Assembly: GCA_020073205.1 (NCBI GenBank)
Contig: JAIQFR010000064.1
Location: forward strand, 1-36,511
Reading direction: 5' to 3'
DNA: 36,511 nt
Source of the DNA: Terriglobia bacterium
Lineage (GTDB): Bacteria; Acidobacteriota; Polarisedimenticolia; Polarisedimenticolales; JAIQFR01
Part shown: positions 1 to 8,156 of the stretch, piece after piece
How positions within the stretch are numbered: position 1 is the first letter of the stretch
Layout: every line of letters starts with the position of its first letter
The notes under the pieces: model-generated
What the model saw: the letters and a program-made list of their open reading frames with translations, nothing else
What the model was told of the DNA's origin: nothing
Databases searched by the model: none
Program-made: the position numbers and the translations under genes

Positions 1-1
1 C

Positions 2-1399
2 TGGACGCCCGCCTCGGCGAGCTGCCCGCTAACCCCGAAATTGAAGTACAACATCTTCCGGGGGACCGTGCCCGACTTCGTGCCCTCGCCGGCGAACCGG
101 ATCGCCACCTGCATCCTCGGTCCGAGCTCCTACCTCGACACCGCCGGCCTCTCGAGCGGCGTCACCTATTACTACGTGGTGCGCGCGGAGGACGAGAGCA
201 CCGGCAACGGCGGCGAGTGCGGCGGGGGCAACGAGGACGCGAACGCGGTGGTCGCCCCGGGGACCGCGTTCGGCTCCGGGCTGCAGGTTTCGCCCGGCAC
301 TTGGACCGACGGCGGCGGCGACGGCACCGCATTCCTGCAGCTCAACGCAGCCGGCGACGGAAACTCCGGCGATCGGGTGTGGCGCGTGGTCAGGACTTCG
401 GACGACGCGGGCGCCAACCATACCCCGGGCGGAGCCTACGCGTACCGCAATGCCGGGCCCGGTGCGGCCAGCACCTACGCCCCCAACGAGTGCGCGGAGA
501 TGCAGTCGCCGCCCCTGACCGTCGGGGCCGCGAGCGTCGACTTGAAGTACTGGGAGCGACACCAGATCGAGTACCACTGGGATGGCGTCGCGGTCGAGTA
601 CTCGGTCAACGGCGGCGCGTGGACGGACGCCCCGCCGCCGAGCAACGACACGGGCGCGGGGTGCGCGTCCTCGGACGACACGTCGGGCTGGGAGGCGATG
701 AGCTGCACGCAGGACCCGCCGATCAACGGCTGCGGCTATCCGGACACGGAGACGGCGTTCACCGGCCCGCTGGGAAGCGGCACCACGTGCAACGACTGGG
801 CTACCGGCGGCACCGTCACCGCTTACGCGCACCGGTGCCACCCCATCTCCGGCCTGACGCCGGGTGATTCGATCCGGTTCCGGTGGCGCTTCTCCTCCGA
901 CCCGGGAGCGGAGTACGCGGGCTTCTACCTCGACGACGTCGCGGTCACCGGCGTCCTCCTCCCCAACGCCTGCGTCCCTGACCTCTGCGGCGGGCAGTCC
1001 GACGGGATGGCGTGCGACGACGGCAACGCCTGCACCACCGGCGACGCCTGCGGCGGCGGCGCCTGCCTGCCGGGCGTTCCGGTGCCGCCGCCGGCGGAGG
1101 TCGCCGGACTCGGGGTCGACGGCTCCGCGGGGACGACGCTGTCGTGGCCGGCCCTCGCCGGAAGCGTGGTGTACGACGTCGCGGGCTCGACGCTCTCCGA
1201 TCTCCGCTCGAACGGCACGACGACGGCGACCTGTCTTTCCAACGACGCCGCGGCCGCGAGCTTCCTCGACGGTCGTCCCGATCCGCCGAGCGGTGACGGC
1301 TACTACTACCTGGTTCGCGCCCAGAGCGCGTGCGGCTCGGGGACGTACGGCTTCGATTCCGCGTCGGTGGAGCGCACGCCGGCGGCCGGGTGCCCCTGA
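2..1399 (+). CDS. Secreted multidomain protein, 3' part only (fibronectin-like and jelly-roll modules)
   Basis: The frame is open to the left edge, so the true start and any signal peptide lie outside the window; the TTG at 41 is internal to a domain. The visible 465 or so residues show an Fn3-like strand pattern (KYNIFRGTV, then YYYVVRAEDEST). A long module follows that resembles the MAM/immune-inhibitor-A jelly-roll regions of secreted proteases (WERHQIEYHWDG, FYLDDVAVTGV). Next comes a Cys-rich linker (CDDGNACTTGDACGGGAC), and then a second Fn3-like module ending in YYYLVRAQSACGSG and a terminal CP. The cysteines and lack of membrane helices fit an exported protein. The family is an inference from layout, and the catalytic or binding part is probably upstream. 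A similar C-terminal module ends the protein encoded at 31083-33269. Confidence 0.75.
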   Translation, partial: WTPASASCPLTPKLKYNIFRGTVPDFVPSPANRIATCILGPSSYLDTAGLSSGVTYYYVVRAEDESTGNGGECGGGNEDANAVVAPGTAFGSGLQVSPGTWTDGGGDGTAFLQLNAAGDGNSGDRVWRVVRTSDDAGANHTPGGAYAYRNAGPGAASTYAPNECAEMQSPPLTVGAASVDLKYWERHQIEYHWDGVAVEYSVNGGAWTDAPPPSNDTGAGCASSDDTSGWEAMSCTQDPPINGCGYPDTETAFTGPLGSGTTCNDWATGGTVTAYAHRCHPISGLTPGDSIRFRWRFSSDPGAEYAGFYLDDVAVTGVLLPNACVPDLCGGQSDGMACDDGNACTTGDACGGGACLPGVPVPPPAEVAGLGVDGSAGTTLSWPALAGSVVYDVAGSTLSDLRSNGTTTATCLSNDAAAASFLDGRPDPPSGDGYYYLVRAQSACGSGTYGFDSASVERTPAAGCP

Positions 1400-1451
1400 G
1401 CGGCGAGGAGCGCCTTCGTCCGTGAGCGCGTCGGCGCGCTCTTGATCGGGA

Positions 1452-1925
1452 TCAGGATCCCGTGCCCGAGCGGCTCGGACCACTCGCGCCGGACGCGTCG
1501 CGCGGTGCCGCGCGCTCGCCTCGCCTCGCGTCCAGGCTCCAGGGTCCTCCCCCGGCGGCCGAGAAGTAGAGCCAGACGAAGCAGTAGAGGGCGGCGTCGA
1601 CGCCACCGTTCATCACGGGCCAGAAGCTCTTGGGGAAGTGGAACTGGAAGTACGCCACCGCCATCTCACCGGCCAGGACGAACGCGACGGGACGCGTGAA
1701 GAGGCCGACGAGGAGCAGCGCGCCGCCGAGCGTCTCGAGAACGCCTCCGATCCAGATCTGGGACATCGGCGGGGCGGTTCCGCCATCCGGGGGCATGCCG
1801 GACGGGAACGCGAAGAGGATCGTCGTGCCGGCCAGCAGGAACATGAACGCGGCCACGATGCGGAGCGCGCTCCGAAGGTACGGGCCCCAGGCCGACCACC
1901 TCGCGACGAGTTTCCGTGCGCTCAT
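1452..1925 (-). CDS. DoxX-family membrane protein
   Basis: The 157-residue protein has the DoxX/SURF4-like layout of four hydrophobic helices: about residues 20-40 (LRIVAAFMFLLAGTTILF), 58-75 (WIGGVLETLGGALLLVGL), 78-95 (FTRPVAFVLAGEMAVAYF) and 105-122. The conserved motifs G-G-x-L-E-x-x-G-G and GLFTRP are present. DoxX proteins sit in the inner membrane; some take part in thiosulfate:quinone or thiol oxidation, but most are uncharacterised. The ATG at 1925 has a strong AAGGAGGAG ribosome-binding site just upstream on the minus strand. The gene is divergent from the DUF134 operon, so the 1926-2120 gap may carry signals for both. The 30-residue C-terminal tail is hydrophilic, rich in Arg, Ser and Gly, and probably disordered. 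Confidence 0.85.
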   Translation of the reverse strand: MSARKLVARWSAWGPYLRSALRIVAAFMFLLAGTTILFAFPSGMPPDGGTAPPMSQIWIGGVLETLGGALLLVGLFTRPVAFVLAGEMAVAYFQFHFPKSFWPVMNGGVDAALYCFVWLYFSAAGGGPWSLDARRGERAAPRDASGASGPSRSGTGS

Positions 1926-2074
1926 GATGCTCCTCCTTCTTTCGGAGCAGGGCGACCCGCGCCTCGGGCCGGTTCCCTCTCCCTCCCCGCGTTGCCACCC
2001 ATCAAGATGATCGTCCCATCGGTCGCCACCCGCATCCCGGCGCCGGGCTCGGCCGGCTCGTTCGGGGGTGGGTG

Positions 2075-2102
2075 TTGCGATTTATGAACTTATGTTCATA
2101 AT
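2075..2102 (+). promoter_or_regulatory. Promoter with overlapping 8-bp palindrome upstream of the DUF134 operon
   Basis: An AT-rich island in GC-rich DNA. TTGCGA (2075-2080) and CATAAT (2097-2102) are 16 bases apart and fit a sigma-70 -35/-10 pair. Between and over them lies a perfect inverted repeat: TTATGAAC (2082-2089), spacer TTAT, GTTCATAA (2094-2101). A protein bound there would block RNA polymerase. Transcription would start near 2109, just before the AGGAGGAG ribosome-binding site and the GTG at 2121. The downstream DUF134 protein, an HTH protein, is the natural candidate ligand (inference). Confidence 0.65.
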
Positions 2103-2120
2103 AGAGACGGAGGAGGAGAG

Positions 2121-2519
2121 GTGCCGAGACCTTGTTGCCCCCGCCGGGTCGCCGGCCGTCCGGCGGTATCGATCTTCGAGCCGATCCGCATCCCCGTGGA
2201 TCAGCTCGAGGAGGTCGTCATGACGCTGGACGAGTTCGAGGCGATCCGGCTCGCGGACCTCGAGGGCCATTATCAGGAGCAGGCCGCCGCGGCCATGCGC
2301 GTATCGAGGCCCACGTTCAGCAGGATCGTCGAGTCGGCCCACCGCAAGGTCGCCGACGTCCTCGTGCACGGGAAAGCGCTCCGGATCGAAGGCGGTCCCG
2401 TTCACCTCGGCTCCCGCCGATGCTGCCGGTTGCACGACGGGGCCGACCGTGAGGCCGATGGCGATCTCCGCGTCTGGCCCGCATGTCCGCATCCTCCCGC
2501 GGGATCGAAGACGCGATGA
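2121..2519 (+). CDS. DUF134 family HTH protein (UPF0251), likely regulator of its operon
   Basis: This 132-residue protein matches the DUF134 pattern: a short Cys-containing N-terminus (MPRPCCPRRVAGRP), the segment LDEFEAIRLADLEG (about 36-50), and a sigma-70 region-4-like helix-turn-helix (QEQAAAAMRVSRPTFSRIV, about 53-71) followed by a basic helix. DUF134 proteins often sit beside NifX/NifB-like small proteins, as here (60 bases downstream). The GTG at 2121 is chosen because AGGAGGAGAG lies directly upstream and no in-frame ATG fits the family start. The C-terminal 40 residues, with a CC pair and a lone C, are less conserved and may be degenerate. Its target is unknown; the palindrome 20-40 bases upstream is the best candidate (inference). 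Confidence 0.85.
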   Translation: MPRPCCPRRVAGRPAVSIFEPIRIPVDQLEEVVMTLDEFEAIRLADLEGHYQEQAAAAMRVSRPTFSRIVESAHRKVADVLVHGKALRIEGGPVHLGSRRCCRLHDGADREADGDLRVWPACPHPPAGSKTR

Positions 2520-2579
2520 AACGCTTTCAGCGCCCGCAATCCGCGCGCGAGAGAGTCTTCGAGTAAAGGAGACGTCGAA

Positions 2580-2951
2580 ATGAACATCTGCATTCCTGTC
2601 ACGGAGGACCAGGGCGCCCAGAGCTCGGTGAGCGCGCATTTCGGCTCGGCGCCGCTCTACATGATCGTGGACACCGACAGCGGCGCCTGCCGCGCGGTCC
2701 CGAACCGCAACGTCCATCACGGCCACGGCATGTGCGCGCCGCTCGCCGCCCTCGCGGGAGAGAGCATCGACGGGATGGTCGTTGGCGGCATCGGGATGGG
2801 CGCACTAGCGAAACTCGGGGCGGCGGGCGTCCGTGTGTTCCGATCCGAGCACGAGACCGTCGAGAAGACCGTGGCCGCGTTCAGGACCGGCAAGCTCGAG
2901 ACGATGTCGCCGGACATGGCCTGCGCCCGCCACGGCCACGGTCAGCCGTAG
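2580..2951 (+). CDS. NifX/NifB-like dinitrogenase iron-molybdenum cofactor family protein
   Basis: The 123-residue single-domain protein begins MNICIPVTEDQG and follows the ribonuclease H-like fold of the NifX/NafY/NifB C-terminal family, including AHFGSAPLYMIVDTD (about 20-34) and the glycine-rich GMVVGGIGMGALAKL. Characterised relatives bind Fe-S or FeMo cofactor precursors; stand-alone members in bacteria without nitrogenase have unclear metal- or Fe-S-related roles. It is rich in His and Cys where a metal could be held: HHGHGMC near residue 46 and CARHGHG at the C-terminus. AAAGGAGACGTC precedes the ATG. It lies 60 bases after the DUF134 gene and 20 before trmO, so it is almost surely co-transcribed. 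No nif structural genes are visible. Confidence 0.87.
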   Translation: MNICIPVTEDQGAQSSVSAHFGSAPLYMIVDTDSGACRAVPNRNVHHGHGMCAPLAALAGESIDGMVVGGIGMGALAKLGAAGVRVFRSEHETVEKTVAAFRTGKLETMSPDMACARHGHGQP

Positions 2952-2971
2952 CGCGGCGGAGGTAGGGATCG

Positions 2972-3514
2972 ATGGGTACCCGCCGGAAGTCTGCCCGCTC
3001 CGCCATCGGTTGTCACGCGATTGGCACGATACGGACGGGCTTCACCCGCGCCGCAGGGACACCGGTCCAGCCCGTGTTCGCCCGAGACGCCCGCGGAGAG
3101 GTCGTCGTGGACGAGCGCTACGCCACCGCGCTTGACGACGTCGACGGGTTCGAGCGTGTGTGGTTGATCTACTGGATGGACCGTGCGGGGCCATTCGCGG
3201 CGAGGGTGGTCCCCTTTCGCGACACGCGCGAGCACGGACTTTTCTCCACGCGATCACCCGTCCGCCCGAACCCCATAGGACTATCGGCGGTCCGCCTGCT
3301 GCGGCGCGACGGATGCGTCCTGCACGTGGCCGACGTGGACGTGCTCGACGGCACGCCGCTCCTCGACATCAAGCCGTACGTCCCCGAGTTCGACGCCCAC
3401 CCGGCATCGAAGGCGGGGTGGCTCGAGGTGGCCCGAATGGGCATGGAGACCGCCGACGACCGTTTCCACGGCGGCCTCTGCGAGCTGACCAATTCACCGA
3501 GGAAGAACCGATGA
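2972..3514 (+). CDS. trmO: tRNA (t6A37-N6)-methyltransferase TrmO (TsaA/VirR-like family)
   Basis: TrmO uses S-adenosylmethionine to methylate N6-threonylcarbamoyladenosine at position 37 of threonine tRNAs. The 180-residue protein carries the family hallmarks IGTIRTGF, the DVDGFERVWLIYWM strand, SPVRPNPIGLSAVRL (about 96-110) and DGTPLLDIKPYVPEFD (about 125-140). It matches the catalytic domain only; the C-terminal domain of the E. coli enzyme is absent, which is usual for short TsaA proteins. The gene starts 20 bases after the NifX-like gene (GGCGGAGG upstream) and its TGA overlaps the next ATG in an ATGA junction, implying translational coupling. In this operon a moonlighting role in metal or sulfur metabolism cannot be excluded, but nothing in the sequence shows one. 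Confidence 0.88.
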   Translation: MGTRRKSARSAIGCHAIGTIRTGFTRAAGTPVQPVFARDARGEVVVDERYATALDDVDGFERVWLIYWMDRAGPFAARVVPFRDTREHGLFSTRSPVRPNPIGLSAVRLLRRDGCVLHVADVDVLDGTPLLDIKPYVPEFDAHPASKAGWLEVARMGMETADDRFHGGLCELTNSPRKNR

Positions 3515-4701
3515 ACACAAAGCAACTGGGATTCAGCTCGAAGTTGGTGCACGCCGGCGCCCCCGAGGATGCGCTCGGGAGCGCGGTGACTCCCATCTAC
3601 CAGACGTCCACGTTCCACTTCAACAGCGCGCAGGACGGAGCCGATCGCTTCGCGGGCCGCTCGGACGGGTTCATTTACACGCGACTCGGGAACCCGACGA
3701 TCCGCGCGCTCGAGAACTGCGTCGCCGAGATCGAGGAAGGTGCCGGCGCGGTCGCGACCAGCTCCGGCATGGCCGCGGTCACGACCGCCTACCTTTCCCT
3801 CCTCGGGAGCGGCGACCACCTCGTCAGCACGGCTTCGGTTTACGGGCCCACGCGGACCTTGATGGAGAAGCACCTTTCGAGGTTCGGTGTCTCGGCCAGC
3901 TACGTGGACACGTCGGATCTCGGCCTCGTGCGCTCCGCGCTCCGGCCGGAAACTAAGATGCTCTACGTCGAGACCCCCTCCAACCCGCTGATGCAGATCA
4001 CCGACCTCAAAGCCATCGCCGCCCTGGCCCACGAGCGCGGCGCGATGCTGGTGGTCGACAGCACCTTCGCCTCTCCGTTCCTCCAGAAGCCCCTCACGCG
4101 GGGCGCCGACGTCGTCCTTCACTCCGTAACGAAGTTCATCAACGGCCATGCAGACGTCGTGGGCGGGGTGCTGATCGCGCGCGAAGACGCCGTTTACCGG
4201 CGCCTGCGCGAGGTGATGATTCTCAGCGGCTGCAACATGGACCCGCACCAAGCCTTCCTGGTGCACCGCGGGATCAAGACGTTGTCGCTTCGCATCGAGC
4301 GGGCCCAGGCCAGCGCCTTGGAAATCGCGCGATGGCTCGAGCGGCGCGACGACGTTCGATGGGTCCGCTACCCCGGCCTCCCGTCGCATCCGCAGCACGC
4401 CTTGGCTCGCGAGCAGATGAGTGGCCCCGGCGCCATCATCAGCTTCGAGTTGGTCGGCGGGTTCGAGGCCGGCAAGAACCTCATGAACCGGGTCAAGCTC
4501 GCGCTCCTCGCAGTCTCCCTGGGAGGCGTCGAGTCGCTGATCGAGCACCCGGCCTCGATGACCCACGCCGGGGTCTCGAAGAGCGAGCGCGAGGCCGCCG
4601 GGATCACGGACGGCCTCGTGCGGTACTCGGTGGGCATCGAAGACGTCCGCGACCTCATTGAGGATCTGCGGCAGGGGCTGGAGGGACCGCCGCAGGGATA
4701 A
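3511..4701 (+). CDS. PLP-dependent trans-sulfuration enzyme, methionine gamma-lyase-like
   Basis: The 396-residue length and overall pattern match the Cys/Met metabolism PLP family. Visible sites: YTRLGNPT (PLP phosphate contact), SSGMAA, Tyr111 of VYG (catalytic Tyr), Asp183 in VVDST (pyridine nitrogen), and the Schiff-base Lys208 in SVTKFINGH. The stretch HADVVGGV, the CNMDPHQAFLVHRGIKTL segment and the end SMTHAGVSKSEREAAGI are closest to methionine gamma-lyases, which split methionine into methanethiol, 2-oxobutyrate and ammonia. However, Pro113 stands where characterised gamma-lyases carry the specificity cysteine (Cys116), so cystathionine gamma-lyase/synthase or homocysteine activity is possible. 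ATG 3511 is chosen because it overlaps the trmO stop (ATGA) and gives the family length; a longer upstream frame would run inside trmO. Confidence 0.88.
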   Translation: MNTKQLGFSSKLVHAGAPEDALGSAVTPIYQTSTFHFNSAQDGADRFAGRSDGFIYTRLGNPTIRALENCVAEIEEGAGAVATSSGMAAVTTAYLSLLGSGDHLVSTASVYGPTRTLMEKHLSRFGVSASYVDTSDLGLVRSALRPETKMLYVETPSNPLMQITDLKAIAALAHERGAMLVVDSTFASPFLQKPLTRGADVVLHSVTKFINGHADVVGGVLIAREDAVYRRLREVMILSGCNMDPHQAFLVHRGIKTLSLRIERAQASALEIARWLERRDDVRWVRYPGLPSHPQHALAREQMSGPGAIISFELVGGFEAGKNLMNRVKLALLAVSLGGVESLIEHPASMTHAGVSKSEREAAGITDGLVRYSVGIEDVRDLIEDLRQGLEGPPQG

Positions 4702-4744
4702 ATCACCTGGCGGTCCAAGGGCGAATCGTCTCCGGTTAGAACAA

Positions 4745-5336
4745 ATGACTAGGTTGCGAGCCTTGGGTCGAAGGTTCGTTCGAACCATGGGCATGGCTTC
4801 CGAAAGAGACGCGAGAGGTCGTCGTCTCGTCGCGGTCAGAGAGTGCATTCTCAACCAGAACGCGCGAGACGAAGGAGCCGCGGCGTCCGCAGCCATGAAT
4901 TTGGACGTTCTTCGCCTGTGCAACAAATACGAGGTGGGCATTCTGCAGATGCCTTGCCCCGAAATCGCGCTCTCGGGATTCGCGAGAGAAGGACCGTCGG
5001 GAAAGTCGATTCGAGACGCTCTCAATACGGACGAAGGCCGCAAGTGTTGCGGACGAATCAGCGTGGGGATTGCCGACCGTTTGGAGGAGTACGTTCGTAA
5101 GGATTACGAGGTACTGGCCATTCTGGGGGGGGGATCCCGAGAGTCCTGGGTGCGCGGTGCACAACGGACGCTCCGGCCTTCTGGCCACTTCGGGTGTTCT
5201 GATGCGCGAGCTCCAGGACGAGCTGCGCAAGAGAAGCATCGAAGTGCCCTTCAGTGGCATTCGAGATTGTGATCCGACCATGATGGTGGAAGACATCGCG
5301 TGGCTGGAAGGGGTGTTGTCAAGAGGGGTGACGTAG
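4745..5336 (+). pseudogene. DUF523/TudS-like Fe-S protein, frameshifted in a 9-G run
   Basis: Two reading frames join into one plausible protein of about 196 residues. Frame one (from ATG 4745) gives VAVRECILN with Cys34, LQMPCPEIALSGF with Cys71, and DYEVLAILGG. After the G run at 5125-5133 the coding continues one frame over as DPESPGCAVHNGR, then SGVLMRELQDELRKR, to the TAG at 5334. Removing one G restores continuity. The three cysteine sites (an early C-x-L, PCPE and SPGC) are placed like those holding the [4Fe-4S] cluster of DUF523/TudS 2-thiouracil desulfurases; the family call is therefore by layout and is moderate. The gene follows the gamma-lyase by 43 bases on the same strand. The shift could be a sequencing error or real inactivation; no alternative start gives an intact frame. 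Confidence 0.6.
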
Positions 5337-5453
5337 GTCTCCTCGTTCCAGCCCAGCTCGACCACACTTTCGCGTGTACGGTGTGGAATCCCATCGCCGC
5401 GACCGGCGAAGCTGCGTTGCGGCGATCGAATTGCCAATTCATACTCACGTCTT

Positions 5454-7919
5454 GTGAATATCCGACGCTTGAAGCCGGAAACGGCGAAGGCGCCCCACAT
5501 CGCTTCCGTGCCGGTCCCCGACACGCTCGCGGCGCTCCACGTGAACCCCGAGACCGGGCTCACGTACGCCGAGGTGGAGATTCGCCGGAAGGAGCACGGC
5601 TACAACGAAGTGGCCGAACACAAGGGGCACCCGTTCCTCCTGTTTCTCGCCAAGTTCTGGGGCCTGTCAGCGTGGATGCTCGAGCTGATCATGGTCCTGT
5701 CGGCGGTGCTCAGGAAGTTTTCGGATCTCGCCGTGGTGGGGGCGCTGCTGGTCGTCAACGCCGTGTTGAGCTTCATGCAGGAGCATCGGGCCGCCGGCGT
5801 CGTGGAAACGCTGCGGCGCCGATTGCAGGTCAGTGCGCGCGTCCGGCGCGAGGCGAGATGGCAGATCATTCCCGCACGGGATCTTGTCCCGGGCGATATC
5901 GTTCGCGTGCGCCCGGGCGACATCATTCCAGCGGATGTCAAGCTCCTGACCGGAGCGCTGAGCGTCGACCAGTCGGCTCTCACGGGCGAGTCGAAGGACG
6001 CCGACAAGGTGCTCGGCGGCGTGCTCTCGTCAGGGTCCGTCGTCCGCCGGGGCGAAGGCAACGGCGTCGTCATGCTGACCGGGGCGAAGACCTACTTTGG
6101 CCGCACCACGGAGCTCGTGCAGGAGGCGCGACCGAAACTCCACATCGAAGCGGTGGTGGCCAAGGTCGTCCGCTGGCTCTTCGTCATCGTCGGCGCGCTG
6201 CTTTGCGTGGTGATCGTGCTGTCTCTGATCCGCGGCACGCCGCTCCTGGAGATGGTTCCACTCATGCTCGTTCTGTTGATGAGCGCGGTGCCGGTCGCTC
6301 TCCCCGTCATGTTCACGGTCAGCATGGCCGTCGGGTCGAAGGAGTTGACGAAGCGCGGCGTGCTGGTGACGCGCCTCAGCGCTGCGGAGGATGCCGCGAC
6401 GATGGATGTGCTCTGCGTGGACAAGACGGGCACGATCACGATGAACCAACTGGCCGTTGCCGCCGTGATCCCGCTGGAGAACGCGAGGGAATCCGACGTG
6501 CTGTTCGCCGGCGCACTCGCGTCGCAAGAAGCCAACCAGGATCCGATCGACGTGGCGTTCCTTGCCGCGGCGAAAGAGCGGCACGCCTTCGACGGCGTGC
6601 CTGCGGTCGCGCCAGTCTCGTTCGCGCCGTTTGATGCAACTAACCGACGGACGGAAGCCGTCGTCGAACAGAACGGGCAGCGACTGCGCGTGATGAAAGG
6701 CGCCGTGCGGACCGTCGCCCAGGTCTGCGGACTCCAGCCCCCGGCGATCGAGGCGCTGGAGGCGCGAGTCGGCGAATCGGCCCTGAAGGGATATCGGACG
6801 CTGGCGGTGGCACGCGGCCCCGAGACCGGCACCCCCGCAATGCTCGGATTGGTGACCTTGTATGATCCGCCTCGACCGGACGCCAAGCAGCTCATCGCCA
6901 CACTCCACGGCCTCGGCGTTCCGGTGAAAATGCTCACCGGCGACGCGCTGGCGGTGGCCAGTGAAATCGCGCACGGAGTCGGGTTGCCCAATATCCGACG
7001 TGTGGCGGACCTGAAATCCGCGGACGCTCAGGCCGGCAACGAGGCGGTGGACCTGTTGGCGGGCGCCGATGGTTTCGCTGAGGTGTATCCGGAGGACAAA
7101 TACATCGTGGTGCAGCACCTACAGGCCGCGGGGCACGTGACCGGCATGACGGGTGACGGCGTCAACGATGCGCCCGCGCTGCGCCAGGCCGAAGTGGGCA
7201 TCGCCGTCAGCACCGCGACCGACGTCGCCAAGGGCGCTGCCAGCGTCGTCCTGACCGAACCTGGCCTGACGAACATCGTGACGTTGGTCGAACAAGGGCG
7301 AACCATCTACCAGCGCATCTTGACTTGGATCATCAACAAGATCAGCCGGACGATCCTGAAGGCGGCCTTCGTGGCCCTGGCCTTCGTCGTGACCGGCAAG
7401 TTCGTCGTCTCCGCCTTCGCGATGCTGCTGCTGGTCTTCATGACGGACTTCGCGAAGATCGCCCTTGCCACCGATTGCGTTCGACCGTCCAAGAAACCGG
7501 AAACGTGGAACATCGGGGGCTTCATCACGGTGTCCGTGGTGCTGGGCGTCGCGATGGTCGCGGAGGCGCTCCTCCTCTTGAGCATCGGCTGGTCACGTTT
7601 CGGATTGGCGACGAGCGACAGTGCCCTCTACACCTTCAGCTTCCTGACGCTGCTTTACTTTGCCGCATTCTCCATCGTGTCCGCGCGGGAGCGCCGCTGG
7701 TTCTGGGCGACGATGCCCAGCAAGACCCTCGTGGCTGCCCTCATGGCGGATGCGTTCACGGGCACCGTTCTGACGTTCGTGGGACTCCCGGGACTCCTGC
7801 CATTACCTTGGTGGCAAACGCTTGCGATTTTCGCCTATGCGATGGTCTCTTGCCTTGTCGTGAACGACGCCGTGAAGGTCGCGATGATCAAATGGCGCGT
7901 TCCGACGGCGGCAGCCTAG
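5454..7919 (+). CDS. Plasma-membrane proton-pumping P-type ATPase (P3A type)
   Basis: An 821-residue ATP-driven cation pump of the inner membrane. It has the TGES actuator motif (177-180), the phosphorylated Asp323 in DKTGT, the KGAVRTV nucleotide-binding region, KMLTGD, and TGDGVNDAP (566-574). The membrane segments include FLAKFWGLSAWMLELIMV, and PVALPVMFTVSMAVG before the phosphorylation site, the H+-ATPase signature; the CPC/SPC motif of heavy-metal pumps is absent. No long C-terminal autoinhibitory domain is present, as usual for bacterial P3A enzymes. The GTG at 5454 is the most upstream start that reaches the conserved N-terminal actuator segment (LAALHVNPETGLTYAEVE); its ribosome-binding site is poor. 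It lies 117 bases downstream of the preceding gene and is probably transcribed separately. Local base composition looks somewhat less GC-rich than the flanks. Confidence 0.92.
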   Translation: MNIRRLKPETAKAPHIASVPVPDTLAALHVNPETGLTYAEVEIRRKEHGYNEVAEHKGHPFLLFLAKFWGLSAWMLELIMVLSAVLRKFSDLAVVGALLVVNAVLSFMQEHRAAGVVETLRRRLQVSARVRREARWQIIPARDLVPGDIVRVRPGDIIPADVKLLTGALSVDQSALTGESKDADKVLGGVLSSGSVVRRGEGNGVVMLTGAKTYFGRTTELVQEARPKLHIEAVVAKVVRWLFVIVGALLCVVIVLSLIRGTPLLEMVPLMLVLLMSAVPVALPVMFTVSMAVGSKELTKRGVLVTRLSAAEDAATMDVLCVDKTGTITMNQLAVAAVIPLENARESDVLFAGALASQEANQDPIDVAFLAAAKERHAFDGVPAVAPVSFAPFDATNRRTEAVVEQNGQRLRVMKGAVRTVAQVCGLQPPAIEALEARVGESALKGYRTLAVARGPETGTPAMLGLVTLYDPPRPDAKQLIATLHGLGVPVKMLTGDALAVASEIAHGVGLPNIRRVADLKSADAQAGNEAVDLLAGADGFAEVYPEDKYIVVQHLQAAGHVTGMTGDGVNDAPALRQAEVGIAVSTATDVAKGAASVVLTEPGLTNIVTLVEQGRTIYQRILTWIINKISRTILKAAFVALAFVVTGKFVVSAFAMLLLVFMTDFAKIALATDCVRPSKKPETWNIGGFITVSVVLGVAMVAEALLLLSIGWSRFGLATSDSALYTFSFLTLLYFAAFSIVSARERRWFWATMPSKTLVAALMADAFTGTVLTFVGLPGLLPLPWWQTLAIFAYAMVSCLVVNDAVKVAMIKWRVPTAAA

Positions 7920-8156
7920 GGCGATGGAACTGCTTTCCATCGGCACGAGTCACGAGAGCATCTCGACGGCGGAGACGTGTCGATACGGCACGCACGCGTA
8001 TCCGGCGTCCTGGGAATTGCATCCCTGCAATGAGCGAGGGACGGCGGATGCGGAAGAGCCCGCGTGACGCCTCGTTGGGCTAGCGCTGGCTTCGCTTCCG
8101 CTCCCAGGCGCACCGCTCGACCTGGCGGACGCTCCGCCCCTCGAGGAGGAACGGCC

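Noticed and set aside
29-1606. Long minus-strand open frame over the first gene
   Set aside because: Composition is Arg/Ala/Val-rich with no motifs; it mirrors the GC-rich plus-strand gene.
7924-8067. 47-codon open frame between the P-type ATPase and P-II-like genes
   Set aside because: No ribosome-binding site, no recognisable motif and ordinary composition for a spacer.
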